This document shows positions 27,505-35,973 of a stretch of DNA of 64,000 nucleotides, in pieces. The stretch's first letter is position 1. Every line of letters starts with the position of its first letter. The notes beneath the pieces are model-generated. The model was not told the origin of the DNA. It searched no databases and saw only the letters and a program-made list of their open reading frames with translations. This DNA is from Penumbrarchaeum sp964445525 (GTDB taxonomy: Archaea; Thermoplasmatota; Penumbrarchaeia; Penumbrarchaeales; Penumbrarchaeaceae). The stretch covers positions 1 through 64,000 of the forward strand of contig CAYULA010000010.1 in NCBI GenBank assembly GCA_964445525.1, in the 5' to 3' direction. The translations under genes and the position numbers were made by a program.

Positions 27505-27969
27505 TCAGACAAGAGGTCCGCATTCCGCTTCATCGGTTCCCTCGTGGTGATCGTGGTCCTCTTCATCGGGTTTCAGGTCTTCCCTTTCTATTCCCTGGCT
27601 CTTGTAGTATTGATAAAGCGCCTTTTTCAATCCATCAACTGCCAGCAAGGAGCAATGGACCTTTACAGGCGGAAGTCCCTCGAGACCTCCCACGACATCG
27701 TCCCAGGTCAGTTCCTCGGCTTCTTTCAGGGTCTTCCCCTTTACCATCTCTGTGAGCATCGAAGTTGTGGCTATTGCCGAGGCACAGCCGAAAGTCCTGA
27801 ACTTGATGTCCATGATCTTTTCATCTTCGACCTTTATTGACAGCTCCATCATGTCGCCGCATACGGGATTTCCAACGGTCCCCACAGCATCGGCATCCTC
27901 GATTTCACCCACATTCCTGGGATTCTTGAAGTGTTCTAATACCTTCTTGGAATATTCCAGCCGTCCCAT
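27505..27969 (-). CDS. iscU: Iron-sulfur cluster scaffold IscU
   Basis: Assembles Fe-S clusters with IscS. Numbered from the ATG at 27969, which has GGAGGT 6 nt upstream (the in-frame ATG at 27975 is too close to that site), the three ligand cysteines are C37 (NPVCGD), C62 (FGCASA) and C106 (HCSLLA), with the conserved D39. About 154 residues: a normal U-type scaffold plus a C-terminal acidic, histidine-containing tail (DEEDHDHHEG, then ECG) that might bind metal. It follows iscS with coupled translation. The partner IscS here lacks its PLP lysine, so the sulfur donor may be inorganic sulfide. Confidence 0.93.
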   Translation of the reverse strand: MGRLEYSKKVLEHFKNPRNVGEIEDADAVGTVGNPVCGDMMELSIKVEDEKIMDIKFRTFGCASAIATTSMLTEMVKGKTLKEAEELTWDDVVGGLEGLPPVKVHCSLLAVDGLKKALYQYYKSQGIEREDLKPDEEDHDHHEGTDEAECGPLV

Positions 27970-27971
27970 GT

Positions 27972-29132
27972 TCATACCTCCCCCGGATATATCGGGGACA
28001 TGGCCCTGAGCTCTTTCACGATCTCCGGCATGACCCCTATCACGTGGTCAACATCATCCTCGGTGTTATACGGACCGAGGGTAAAAACCAGACTTCCGTG
28101 AGCCTGTTCGTGCTTCAGACCCATTGCGAGAAGGGTCTTGGAGGCTTCCAGAGTCTTCTGAGCACAGGCAGAGCCCGTTGCAACCGATATGCCGTTCATA
28201 TCCAGCATCAGAAGCATGGACTCGCCCTCTATGTAATCGAACCTGACATTTGCATTGTTGGGCAACCTCGAGACCGGATCCCCGTTCAAGTGGGAATCCT
28301 TTATGGAAGTCAACCCTCCTATCAATCTGTCTCTGAGCCTTTTCAAATGAGAGGATATCTCGTCCATCCTCTCTTTGGCTATCCTTGCGGCAGCACCCAT
28401 ACCAACCATTCCCGGTATGTTCTCGCTTCCGCTTCTCATCTTCATCTCCTGACCCCCGCCCCTGATTATTGGCGTCATCTTGACACCTTTTCTTATGAAG
28501 AGGGCCCCTGTTCCCTTGGGTCCCATCAGATCAGAAGAGGACAGAGTAGCAAGATCAACTCCAACATCTTTGACATTGAATGGGGACTGAAAACCGGACA
28601 TTGTCAGATCAACATGAACCAGGGCACCGGCAGAATGAGCGGACTCCACGATCTCCTTTACGGGTTGGACGGTTCCAACCTCATTGGAAGCAAAAGGCAT
28701 TGTCACCATGGCTGTTTCCTCATCAATCTTCGATCCGGCATCATACAGGTCTATTCTACCCATCTCATCGATTTCAATAATTTCCGTTTTAAAACCGCTT
28801 GCGGAAAGTGCCTCTACCGTCGATCTGACCGATCTGTGATCCACCTGGGTCATGACCACCTTTTTCCTGTCTTTAATGTGAGGCAGAGGTCCCCTCAGAG
28901 CCAGATTGATCGATTCCGTTGCTCCCGAAGTGAAGATTATCTCCGAAGGATCCCCCGATATCAATGATGCAACCTCTTTTCTTGCCTTTTCCATCGCTTC
29001 CCTTGGCAACCTCCCCATCTCATGGATCGAGGAGGGGTTTCCGAAATGATCCTTAAAAAAAGGCAGCATTTCCTGAAGGACCTCTTTTCTAACCGGCATT
29101 GAGGTAGCGGCGTCGAGATAGACCCTTTCCAT
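27972..29132 (-). CDS. iscS: IscS-like protein lacking the PLP lysine
   Basis: 386 residues with the overall fold and motifs of class V cysteine desulfurases: the N-terminal YLDAATSMP, GNPSSIH, FTSGATESINLAL, the DHRSV histidine and catalytic C323 (TGSACAQ). At the place where the PLP lysine should be (normally SxHK before xxGPKG) the sequence reads SSSDLMGPKG; the residue is D201, codon GAT. The neighbouring His is Ser, the Gln of the VDxxQS motif is Met, and the C-terminal Arg-rich strand reads LVFTLGP. This matches the Archaeoglobus fulgidus IscS type, reported to lack desulfurase activity. It probably acts as a structural partner or cysteine ligand for IscU. GGAG upstream and a TATA box at 29169-29177 give it its own promoter. 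Confidence 0.9.
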   Translation of the reverse strand: MERVYLDAATSMPVRKEVLQEMLPFFKDHFGNPSSIHEMGRLPREAMEKARKEVASLISGDPSEIIFTSGATESINLALRGPLPHIKDRKKVVMTQVDHRSVRSTVEALSASGFKTEIIEIDEMGRIDLYDAGSKIDEETAMVTMPFASNEVGTVQPVKEIVESAHSAGALVHVDLTMSGFQSPFNVKDVGVDLATLSSSDLMGPKGTGALFIRKGVKMTPIIRGGGQEMKMRSGSENIPGMVGMGAAARIAKERMDEISSHLKRLRDRLIGGLTSIKDSHLNGDPVSRLPNNANVRFDYIEGESMLLMLDMNGISVATGSACAQKTLEASKTLLAMGLKHEQAHGSLVFTLGPYNTEDDVDHVIGVMPEIVKELRAMSPIYPGEV

Positions 29133-29168
29133 TTTACAAGTCTCCTTGAAACTACAAAAGAAAGGTCC

Positions 29169-29177
29169 GTATAAAAG
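29169..29177 (-). promoter_or_regulatory. TATA box for iscSU
   Basis: On the minus strand CTTTTATAC, about 40 nt upstream of the iscS ATG, with a GGAG ribosome site between. It lies in the 69-nt gap after the HTH regulator gene, so iscSU can be transcribed independently of the regulator. Confidence 0.45.
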
Positions 29178-29201
29178 ATTCGCACCTGAATGGTCCTGGG
29201 T

Positions 29202-29837
29202 CTAGTCCCCTCTGTCCTTGAAATAATGTTCGATGATCTTCTTCTGACCCCTTCTCAGTGTTTCGGAAACCGAGGCAGTCGATATCGAGAACAATCTCGC
29301 AAGCTCCCTGATCCCGATCCTCTTCGGGAAGTCGTAATAACCTCTTTCAAGGGCTGTCTTGATTATCTTTTCCTGTCTGGGGGTTAGTGAATCCTTGTCA
29401 TCTATGGGGTGGATCATTATCAGTGAGGATTCGATGTCCCTCTGGTTCAGGTTTTCCACAAGTTTCTGAAGCTGGAGCTTCTCGTTCATTATCAGCTTCC
29501 ATTCCACCCACCCCTGGGAATCCGTGGTAGCGGATATGAGAAAACATCCCGATTCCAGAATTGACCGGCAACCGCCGCAGCCTTTTGTTCCGACTATGGT
29601 AATTACCTTGTCCTGATCCACCTGGCTGGCCTTGACGAAATCCACGCCATCAAATTCACCGATGATCTTCTCCAGCAGATTCGGATCGGTTCCGTTCAGT
29701 TTTATCTCGGCAAGGTCCTGTACACCTTCATCACCGAAGGGGATGGTGTCCAGGATGTTGACCTTTATCGGAAGTTGGCCGGTAGACTTGCCTACCCAGC
29801 TGTTTTGAAGATTAACTGAGAGGACCGCTTCGTACAA
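29202..29837 (-). CDS. Bat-type HTH regulator with a cysteine cluster
   Basis: 211 residues. The C-terminus is an HTH_10 (Bat-type) DNA-binding domain beginning LTPRQEKIIKTALERGYYD and containing IRELARLFSISTASVSETLRR. The N-terminal 140 residues are a sensor region with GCGGC and a third cysteine eight residues on (ESGC), a possible Fe-S or redox site. The start is TTG at 29837, with AGGTGAT 3 nt upstream; no better ATG exists. It lies immediately upstream of iscS-iscU on the same strand, so a role in controlling Fe-S assembly in response to iron or redox is a reasonable inference, not shown. Confidence 0.8.
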   Translation of the reverse strand: MYEAVLSVNLQNSWVGKSTGQLPIKVNILDTIPFGDEGVQDLAEIKLNGTDPNLLEKIIGEFDGVDFVKASQVDQDKVITIVGTKGCGGCRSILESGCFLISATTDSQGWVEWKLIMNEKLQLQKLVENLNQRDIESSLIMIHPIDDKDSLTPRQEKIIKTALERGYYDFPKRIGIRELARLFSISTASVSETLRRGQKKIIEHYFKDRGD

Positions 29838-30142
29838 TGGATCACCTTGAAGGGGATTGATTAAAACCTAATTAATACTTCTTATATTGAATAATAAAAT
29901 GCTCTTCTTATTTATGAAAAATCGATCGAAGCCTGCTTCGATCGAACGTACAAACCCCGCCCACCCCGGACTTGATCGGTATTTTTGCAATCAACAGTAT
30001 TTAAAGACTGGAATAACTGGACTTATTAAATTTCCTATATGATGAAAAAACGGTAATATCCTCCTTGATCTCCGGACCTATCCAACAATGTACTGTAAAG
30101 CACATAGAACAACCTTGATGCACATTTTTCCTGCACATTGAT
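29838..30142. other. Divergent intergenic region with perfect hairpin
   Basis: No gene is seen. A perfect 10-bp inverted repeat, TCGATCGAAG (29922-29931) and CTTCGATCGA (29936-29945), with a 4-nt loop stands about 90 nt upstream of the HTH gene start. On the minus strand it is followed by five T residues, so it could be an intrinsic terminator for an unseen minus-strand RNA; alternatively it is an operator. TATA-like AGTATTTAAAG (about 29997-30007) and TTATTAAA (about 30023-30030) are candidate promoters for PAN. Confidence 0.5.
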
Positions 30143-31582
30143 ATGGAAATATCCAGTATTATGGAGGGAGAAAGATTATTACTGTGTAGGTTCCTTAATC
30201 AAATGCTGAATAATATGGAGAAAAAAAAAGCCTCAAAAAAAGATGATTGGTCAAAAGAGGACGAGGTTGTTTCCGACCAACCCATTGATATAAAGGAAAC
30301 AGATGACGAACTCGAAGATGACGAGGAGGAAACATGGTGGTCCTCGGGTGCCGATAGAACCGCTCGTGACTGGATCAGGGAAGAGGTTGAAAAGGCTCAC
30401 TGGGATTCCGAGGACAATCCGTGGAGAAGAGAGGCCGTCAGGTCAAACGAGGAGAAAAGATACCTTGAAAACGAGGTTATGAGGCTGCAGAACAAGGTGA
30501 TGCTTCTCAACGGCGAACTGAATAGGTTGAAATCGCCGCCCCTGATCGTGGGTACCGTATTGGATCACCTGAAGGACGATCAGGTAGTTGTATCAACTTC
30601 GGGAGGACCTTCTTTTGTTGTCAAGGTTCTCACCTCAATTGAGAAAGGTTCCATAGAGATCGGGGACAAGGTGGCCCTGAACAAGGACACGATGACAGTC
30701 ACCAGCATTCTTCCTTCCTCCAAGGATCCTCTCGTGGGATCTGCGGAGATGTTCGAACGCCCTGATGTTGGATTCCGTGATATCGGGGGACTGGAAGAAC
30801 AGATAAGGGAGCTCAAGGAAGTTGTGGAGCTTCCTCTCGTAAAGCCTGATCTCTTCAGGGATGTGGGCATAGACCCACCCAAAGGAGTTCTTCTTATCGG
30901 ACCTCCGGGTTGTGGAAAGACCATGCTCGCCAAGGCTATAGCAAAGGAGACTAACGCTACATTTCTCAGAATGGTGGGCTCGGAACTTGTTCAGAAATAT
31001 ATCGGAGAGGGTTCGAGAATGGTAAGGGAACTCTTCCAGATGGCCAGGGAGAAGAGCCCGACGATACTGTTTCTGGATGAACTTGATTCCATTGCAGGAA
31101 AGAGATCCGATTCCTCGACCTCCGCCGACAGGGAAGTCCACAGAACACTTATCCAGCTTCTTGCCGAACTGGATGGATTCGATCCACTGGGAGATGTCAG
31201 GATCATTGCTGCAACTAACAGACCCGATATCCTTGACAGCGCCATTCTCCGACCGGGAAGACTCGACAGGATAATCGAGATACCCATGCCCGATCTCAAG
31301 GGCAGAACGGAAATCTTCAAGGTCCATACTCGAAAGATGTCTCTGGACAAGGATGTTACAATAGATGAGCTGTCGGCAATGACCGACGGATTCAACGGTT
31401 CCCAGATAAAGGCAATTTGTACAGAGGCCGGTATGTATGCCATAAGGTCGGAGAGAAGGAAGGTTGAAATGGATAACTTCAGGATGTCAATCAAGAAGAT
31501 AAGGGATACTTCCAGTGATGAAACACTGCTTCAATTCAGATCTTCCCCTCTCAGAAAAGAGGGATATTCAATGTTTGCCTGA
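30143..31582 (+). CDS. pan: Proteasome-activating nucleotidase PAN
   Basis: Hexameric AAA+ unfoldase that feeds substrates into the archaeal 20S proteasome. Numbered from 30143: an acidic N-terminus, a coiled coil (about 105-135), an OB-like domain, then the AAA module with Walker A GPPGCGKT (253-260), Walker B ILFLDELDS and second-region-of-homology ATNRPDILD...RPGRLDR. The extreme C-terminus is SMFA, a hydrophobic-Phe-X form of the usual HbYX gate-opening motif. The start is uncertain: the first 24 residues look atypical, and the ATG at 30215 (MEKKKASKK) may be the true start; no Shine-Dalgarno decides it. It is monocistronic and convergent with metG. Confidence 0.93.
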   Translation: MEISSIMEGERLLLCRFLNQMLNNMEKKKASKKDDWSKEDEVVSDQPIDIKETDDELEDDEEETWWSSGADRTARDWIREEVEKAHWDSEDNPWRREAVRSNEEKRYLENEVMRLQNKVMLLNGELNRLKSPPLIVGTVLDHLKDDQVVVSTSGGPSFVVKVLTSIEKGSIEIGDKVALNKDTMTVTSILPSSKDPLVGSAEMFERPDVGFRDIGGLEEQIRELKEVVELPLVKPDLFRDVGIDPPKGVLLIGPPGCGKTMLAKAIAKETNATFLRMVGSELVQKYIGEGSRMVRELFQMAREKSPTILFLDELDSIAGKRSDSSTSADREVHRTLIQLLAELDGFDPLGDVRIIAATNRPDILDSAILRPGRLDRIIEIPMPDLKGRTEIFKVHTRKMSLDKDVTIDELSAMTDGFNGSQIKAICTEAGMYAIRSERRKVEMDNFRMSIKKIRDTSSDETLLQFRSSPLRKEGYSMFA

Positions 31583-31584
31583 TC

Positions 31585-33597
31585 TCAATGTATCTTCGAA
31601 CCGGGTTCTACATCTTTGTCGATTGTCAGTAATGAGACGATTTCCCCGCTTTCGGCAGCCAGGAGCATTCCGTTGGAATCGACTCCCCTGAGCTTTGCGG
31701 GTTGGAGATTGGAGACCAAAATGATCTTTTTTCCAACCATTTCCTCTCTTGAATAGTATTTTTTCAACCCTGCAACAATTTGTCTTGGCTCGCTTCCGCC
31801 TATATCGACCTTGATGATGTAAAGCCTGTCCGCTTTGGGATGGTCCTCCACACTCAGTATACGGCCCACTCTGAGGTCCATTTTCATGAAGTCCTCGAAG
31901 GCCACCAATCCTTTCTCTTCCTGTTTTTCATCCATTTCCGTTGCCTCCTCTTCGGTCATTTCAGGTGGTTCCAGTTTGGTAAAGAGGGGTTCTGGCATCT
32001 CAAGTTCCATACCCTCTTTGAAAGGTTCGAACGCATCCGTGTAATTCCCCTTCCCGGGTCCCTGCATCTTCAACATATCATACCATCTTTCAACGGCATG
32101 AGGAATGTAAGGATAGAATCCATAGGTGAGATATCTGCCTATCTGAAGGGATATATTCAGGACGGTCTCGCACTTGCTCCGATCCTCCTTTATCAATTTC
32201 CATGGGGCCTGGCTGTTGAAATACCTGTTTGCCTCGTTCACAAGTGCCATCATAGTGTGGATACCTTCTTTCAGACGCACTTTCTCCATGGAATCCAGGG
32301 CCCTTGTATAGTGATCTTGTGCGGTTTCGAGAATTTTTTTATCATCAACTGATAATTGTCCCCTAAAGGTGATCTTCCCGAAATTCTTGGCCATGAAAGA
32401 TACAACTCTGTGGAGGTAATTTCCCAGTGCACCCAGTAATTCGGTATTGTTCTTCTGAACGAATTCAAAGAGGTCGAAATTGGAATCACCTCTCTCTGGC
32501 ATGTTCATGGAGAGGTAGAACCTGAGCGGATCAACAGGATAATCCTTGAGGAATCCGTTAACGGTAACACCGTGACCCCTGGATTTCGAGAACTGCTCCC
32601 CGTCCCATTGGAGATACTCATTAGAGGGAACATCATAAGGAAGGTTCAATCCGCCGTATCCGGCTAGTATGGCAGGCCATATGATCGTATGGAAAGGGAT
32701 ATTATCCTTTGCGAGGAAGTAGTAATGCCGGCATTCGGGATCCTTCCAGTATGATTCCCACATTTCGGGTTTACCCATTTCCTTCCAATGAAGCTTGGAG
32801 GCAGAAAGATAACCACAAACAGCCTCGAACCAGACATATATCCTTTTATCATCGTAACCTTCTATGGGAATAGGCACGCCCCATGTGAGATCCCGAGTTA
32901 TTGCTCTGTCCTTCAAACCGTCCCTTAGAAAGTTCTCCGTATTGTTTCTGGTATTTGGCCTCCAGCTTACCTTTCTCTGTTCCACAAAGTCCCTTATCTT
33001 GTCTTCCAGCCGGGATAGAAGAAGGTAGAAGTGCTCCGTTTCCTTGAATTCTGGCCTTCCACCGCATAACCTGCAGACCGGGTTCATCAACTCGACCGCA
33101 TCAAGAACCTTGCCGCAGTTATCGCATTGGTCGCCTCTTGCCTGCTCGTAGTCACAGTGGGGACACTGTCCTTCGATATATCTATCCGGCATGAACTTCC
33201 CGCATGAAGCACAGTAAGGAGCCTCCTCCGTTCTAGTTTCGATGTACCCGTTCTCCCTGAGTCTGAGGAAGATGTCCTTTACCACATCAAAATGATGCTC
33301 CGTGTGTGTTTTTGTATAGATGTCATATGATATTCTGAGAGCGGAGATGGTCTCAAGAATGGAGGCATGGTTTCTCTCCGCAACCTCTTTTGGCGATGTT
33401 GATTCCTTATCAGCTGTTACGGTTATCGGAGTTCCATGCATGTCGGATCCTGATACGAACAGGGTATCGTAACCCTTCATCCTGCAGTATCTGGCAAATA
33501 TGTCAGCCGGCAGAAGACAGCCGGCAATGTGACCCAGATGCAGGGGTCCGTTGGCGTAAGGCCATGCCGCTCCAATGAATATCTTTCTTTCCGACAT
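31585..33597 (-). CDS. metG: Methionyl-tRNA synthetase
   Basis: Charges tRNA-Met. 670 residues. HIGH-type motif HLGH at 20-23 in AWPYANGPLHLGH; KMSKS-type motif FSKSRGHG; the connective-peptide zinc knuckles CASC, CPHC, CDNC and CRLC give two zinc sites. The anticodon-binding helical domain is followed after an acidic linker by a C-terminal EMAP/Trbp111-like tRNA-binding domain (FMKMDLRVGRILSVEDHPKA to PAKLRGVDSNGMLLAA). It is convergent with PAN: the stop codons are 2 nt apart. Confidence 0.97.
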   Translation of the reverse strand: MSERKIFIGAAWPYANGPLHLGHIAGCLLPADIFARYCRMKGYDTLFVSGSDMHGTPITVTADKESTSPKEVAERNHASILETISALRISYDIYTKTHTEHHFDVVKDIFLRLRENGYIETRTEEAPYCASCGKFMPDRYIEGQCPHCDYEQARGDQCDNCGKVLDAVELMNPVCRLCGGRPEFKETEHFYLLLSRLEDKIRDFVEQRKVSWRPNTRNNTENFLRDGLKDRAITRDLTWGVPIPIEGYDDKRIYVWFEAVCGYLSASKLHWKEMGKPEMWESYWKDPECRHYYFLAKDNIPFHTIIWPAILAGYGGLNLPYDVPSNEYLQWDGEQFSKSRGHGVTVNGFLKDYPVDPLRFYLSMNMPERGDSNFDLFEFVQKNNTELLGALGNYLHRVVSFMAKNFGKITFRGQLSVDDKKILETAQDHYTRALDSMEKVRLKEGIHTMMALVNEANRYFNSQAPWKLIKEDRSKCETVLNISLQIGRYLTYGFYPYIPHAVERWYDMLKMQGPGKGNYTDAFEPFKEGMELEMPEPLFTKLEPPEMTEEEATEMDEKQEEKGLVAFEDFMKMDLRVGRILSVEDHPKADRLYIIKVDIGGSEPRQIVAGLKKYYSREEMVGKKIILVSNLQPAKLRGVDSNGMLLAAESGEIVSLLTIDKDVEPGSKIH

Positions 33598-33644
33598 GCT
33601 CTAGGGATAATGGGAGGTCATATTTGAAATTCGGGATTGCAGCC

Positions 33645-34487
33645 TCATACCGCTTTGAGAAAACCCAGCACAGGTTCATAGAGGAGACCCTTATCAAGGA
33701 GATTGGAAATCACCTCTTCGATTATGTTCCGGGATAGCCTCTTCTTCTCCACCATATCGATCAGATCGTCCCATCTGGCTCCATCCCCTGAGTCCAGTTC
33801 CGATATCATTGCCACAACTTCGTCTTCATACTCCTCCAGATCATCGGAATTGTCGGACATCTGTTTGCTGGAGATGTCTTTTGCCATCTCAATTTCCTTG
33901 GTAAACCTGGTCCTGTCGATGGTGAGGAGGGTGTCCCTGATAATTGAATTTGCGATCTCGACGGTTTCCTCTCCTCCCCTGGGTTCTTCGGGTTTGGGAA
34001 CTTCGAGACCTTTTCCCGGAAGAGGACCTCTACCCTCCAATTTCCAGAGTCTCGCAAGAGCATCCCTCACCGACAGTAGATACCATGAGTCCCTCTCCTC
34101 CTTTTCTATCCTGACAATGGACTCGGGATTGATGGTTACAACCCTTTCACCCCTTCTTGAATCGAATCTGGTTATCTTTCCGACCACTGTGACAAAGCAG
34201 GGAACATCCAATCCTGAGACAAATTCCACAAGACCCGGATTGAAACGTCCCACCATGAAAGAGATTCCACCGGTGGGATCAGCGATCCTCAGCTTGAAAA
34301 GCTGGGACCCATCGGATCCTATATCGTCTTTCTCCATGAGCACTCCCGATACGACTGCTCTATACAGACAGGCTCCCGTCGGAGTGATCTGATATGCCCT
34401 GGGTCCGTCTTCATCAGAGGGAGATACCTCTGTGGAGTTTAGAATATCCTTTATTAGAATTGGTATGGCAGGCTCCCTCCTCCTCAT
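33645..34487 (-). CDS. RPA-associated OB-fold protein
   Basis: 280 residues of the COG3390 type found next to RPA in euryarchaea. One OB fold is visible at about 35-145 (CLYRAVVSGVLME... LRIADPTGGISFMVG... CFVTVVGKITRF), followed by a helical region and a C-terminal winged-helix-like segment (WDDLIDMVEKKRLSRNIIEEVISNLLDKGLLYEP). It overlaps the rpa stop codon by 4 nt (ATGA), so the two are translated in a coupled way and probably form one single-strand-binding complex. Confidence 0.85.
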   Translation of the reverse strand: MRRREPAIPILIKDILNSTEVSPSDEDGPRAYQITPTGACLYRAVVSGVLMEKDDIGSDGSQLFKLRIADPTGGISFMVGRFNPGLVEFVSGLDVPCFVTVVGKITRFDSRRGERVVTINPESIVRIEKEERDSWYLLSVRDALARLWKLEGRGPLPGKGLEVPKPEEPRGGEETVEIANSIIRDTLLTIDRTRFTKEIEMAKDISSKQMSDNSDDLEEYEDEVVAMISELDSGDGARWDDLIDMVEKKRLSRNIIEEVISNLLDKGLLYEPVLGFLKAV

Positions 34488-35788
34488 TCCACCACCCCCA
34501 GAAGCAGAGAGAGCTCATCCATCAGAAGATCCTTGTTCCATCCAGCTTCCAACCTGGATACGTTGAGGTTCATTCCGTAATCGTCCATTATGGACACTCC
34601 GGTTACCGTAAAGGTTCTTGCCACCAGGGCTCTCTCCAGTTCCTCGGTGACCATATCCGGATCCATTGCTTCTCTGACTTCGCTGGAAATTACCTCCATC
34701 GGTCTTTCAAGAATGTTTTCCACAAGGGATCTGCCTCCTCTAAGCATACAGGTTCCGGTACCATCGTCAAATACCGCACGGATCGCCATATCCTCTTCCC
34801 CTTTCTTCTTCCCGTGAACCGTACATTGGCCCTTGATAAGCTTCCTTCCGCATTCCTCGCATTTCCTGAAGATACCAGAGCCGGATCTGACATCCAGAAC
34901 CGTCCCTCTCAACCTTACCTGTCCACCCAGTCTTGTTTGTATGAGTTCCGATATTCTCACATCCACCGGTGCTTTCAGATCCTCGTAGGAAGGAAGCCTC
35001 TCATCCGGAACCATCTTGATTATTGTCCCGTTATCAAGATTCAACCTGAGTATTCCTTTGTATTCCTTTACATAACCGCCAATCACCCTGTAGCATTCGC
35101 CCTCCTCTATGGGAAGGGGATCCCAGCATGTGATATCGATTCTCCCCGAGCTGTCTGCTATGGTTCCCCTGAGAATCTCCTTCGGTTTGTCATTTACATT
35201 GACCTCTCTTTTATTTAGATCTATTATCCTTCCCTCGATATCCACCTTCCTTGCATCCGGTTCCAGTTCTCCGATCATGCCCGGAACCGCATCTTCAACA
35301 GGTGGAAGCAGGCCTTCAACCTCCTCGGTGGACCTTATGGTAGACTTTTCGTTTATCACCACTTCCAGCTCATCCCTGAAGGTTCTGACGGAAACATTCT
35401 GAATCACCAGTGCTTCTCCCGGTGTGTAATCGAATGTCCTCCAGGCCGAAAACCTCAGTGTCGTGGAGGAATCCCCCATCAATCCATAGAAATATTCACC
35501 CTTGCCGTCCTTTCTCTCACCGCGATGAACGGTGATGAGCCTCGCTCTTATTGTTACGCCGTACATCCCCTCCTCGATCTCGGATAGGTCCGTTATGGTT
35601 CTATGTTCTCCCGGTGGGTCGATACCGTAATTGCCGTAAACCGACCTTTCCGCCTCCTCCAGAGGGATCCCCAGATCCCTGGATAGGCGGTGGACCTCTT
35701 CTTTCATTTTCTGAATGTTGTTCATATCATCACTTCCTGACGCCCTGTCTGTTCCATTTTCGGGCGTGTTCTGATTATTCACGGACAT
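34484..35788 (-). CDS. rpa: Replication protein A (single-strand DNA binding)
   Basis: 434 residues. At least three OB folds occur in order: residues about 75-150 (EGMYGVTIRARLITVH...), 180-260 (RKVDIEGRIIDLNKREVNV... GTIADSSGRIDITCW) and 285-400, the last with a zinc site CEECGRKLIKGQCTVHG inside it, as in RPA41/COG1599 proteins. It protects and organises single-stranded DNA in replication and repair. It is the first gene of the pair with the RPA-associated protein. The acidic N-terminal tail is followed by a helical segment (residues about 25-55). Confidence 0.93.
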   Translation of the reverse strand: MSVNNQNTPENGTDRASGSDDMNNIQKMKEEVHRLSRDLGIPLEEAERSVYGNYGIDPPGEHRTITDLSEIEEGMYGVTIRARLITVHRGERKDGKGEYFYGLMGDSSTTLRFSAWRTFDYTPGEALVIQNVSVRTFRDELEVVINEKSTIRSTEEVEGLLPPVEDAVPGMIGELEPDARKVDIEGRIIDLNKREVNVNDKPKEILRGTIADSSGRIDITCWDPLPIEEGECYRVIGGYVKEYKGILRLNLDNGTIIKMVPDERLPSYEDLKAPVDVRISELIQTRLGGQVRLRGTVLDVRSGSGIFRKCEECGRKLIKGQCTVHGKKKGEEDMAIRAVFDDGTGTCMLRGGRSLVENILERPMEVISSEVREAMDPDMVTEELERALVARTFTVTGVSIMDDYGMNLNVSRLEAGWNKDLLMDELSLLLGVVE

Positions 35789-35973
35789 AGTCCCGCCTCA
35801 AGAGACAATTTCCGGATAAGGTTAAAAAGCATTGGCACAAGGAGATGAGTGAAAGTGAATACGACCGCAAAATGGATATTTCCGAATGTGCTTTCAAAAT
35901 GGGGTTTGGGCAAGGAAAGGGTTTCCCACTGGACCTTTATTTACCGGTTCAAGACCTTCCATGGAGAGCTCCA

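Noticed and set aside
27468..27566. Longer start for the subtilisin gene
   Set aside because: It would overlap iscU by about 60 nt and precede the signal peptide by 33 odd residues.
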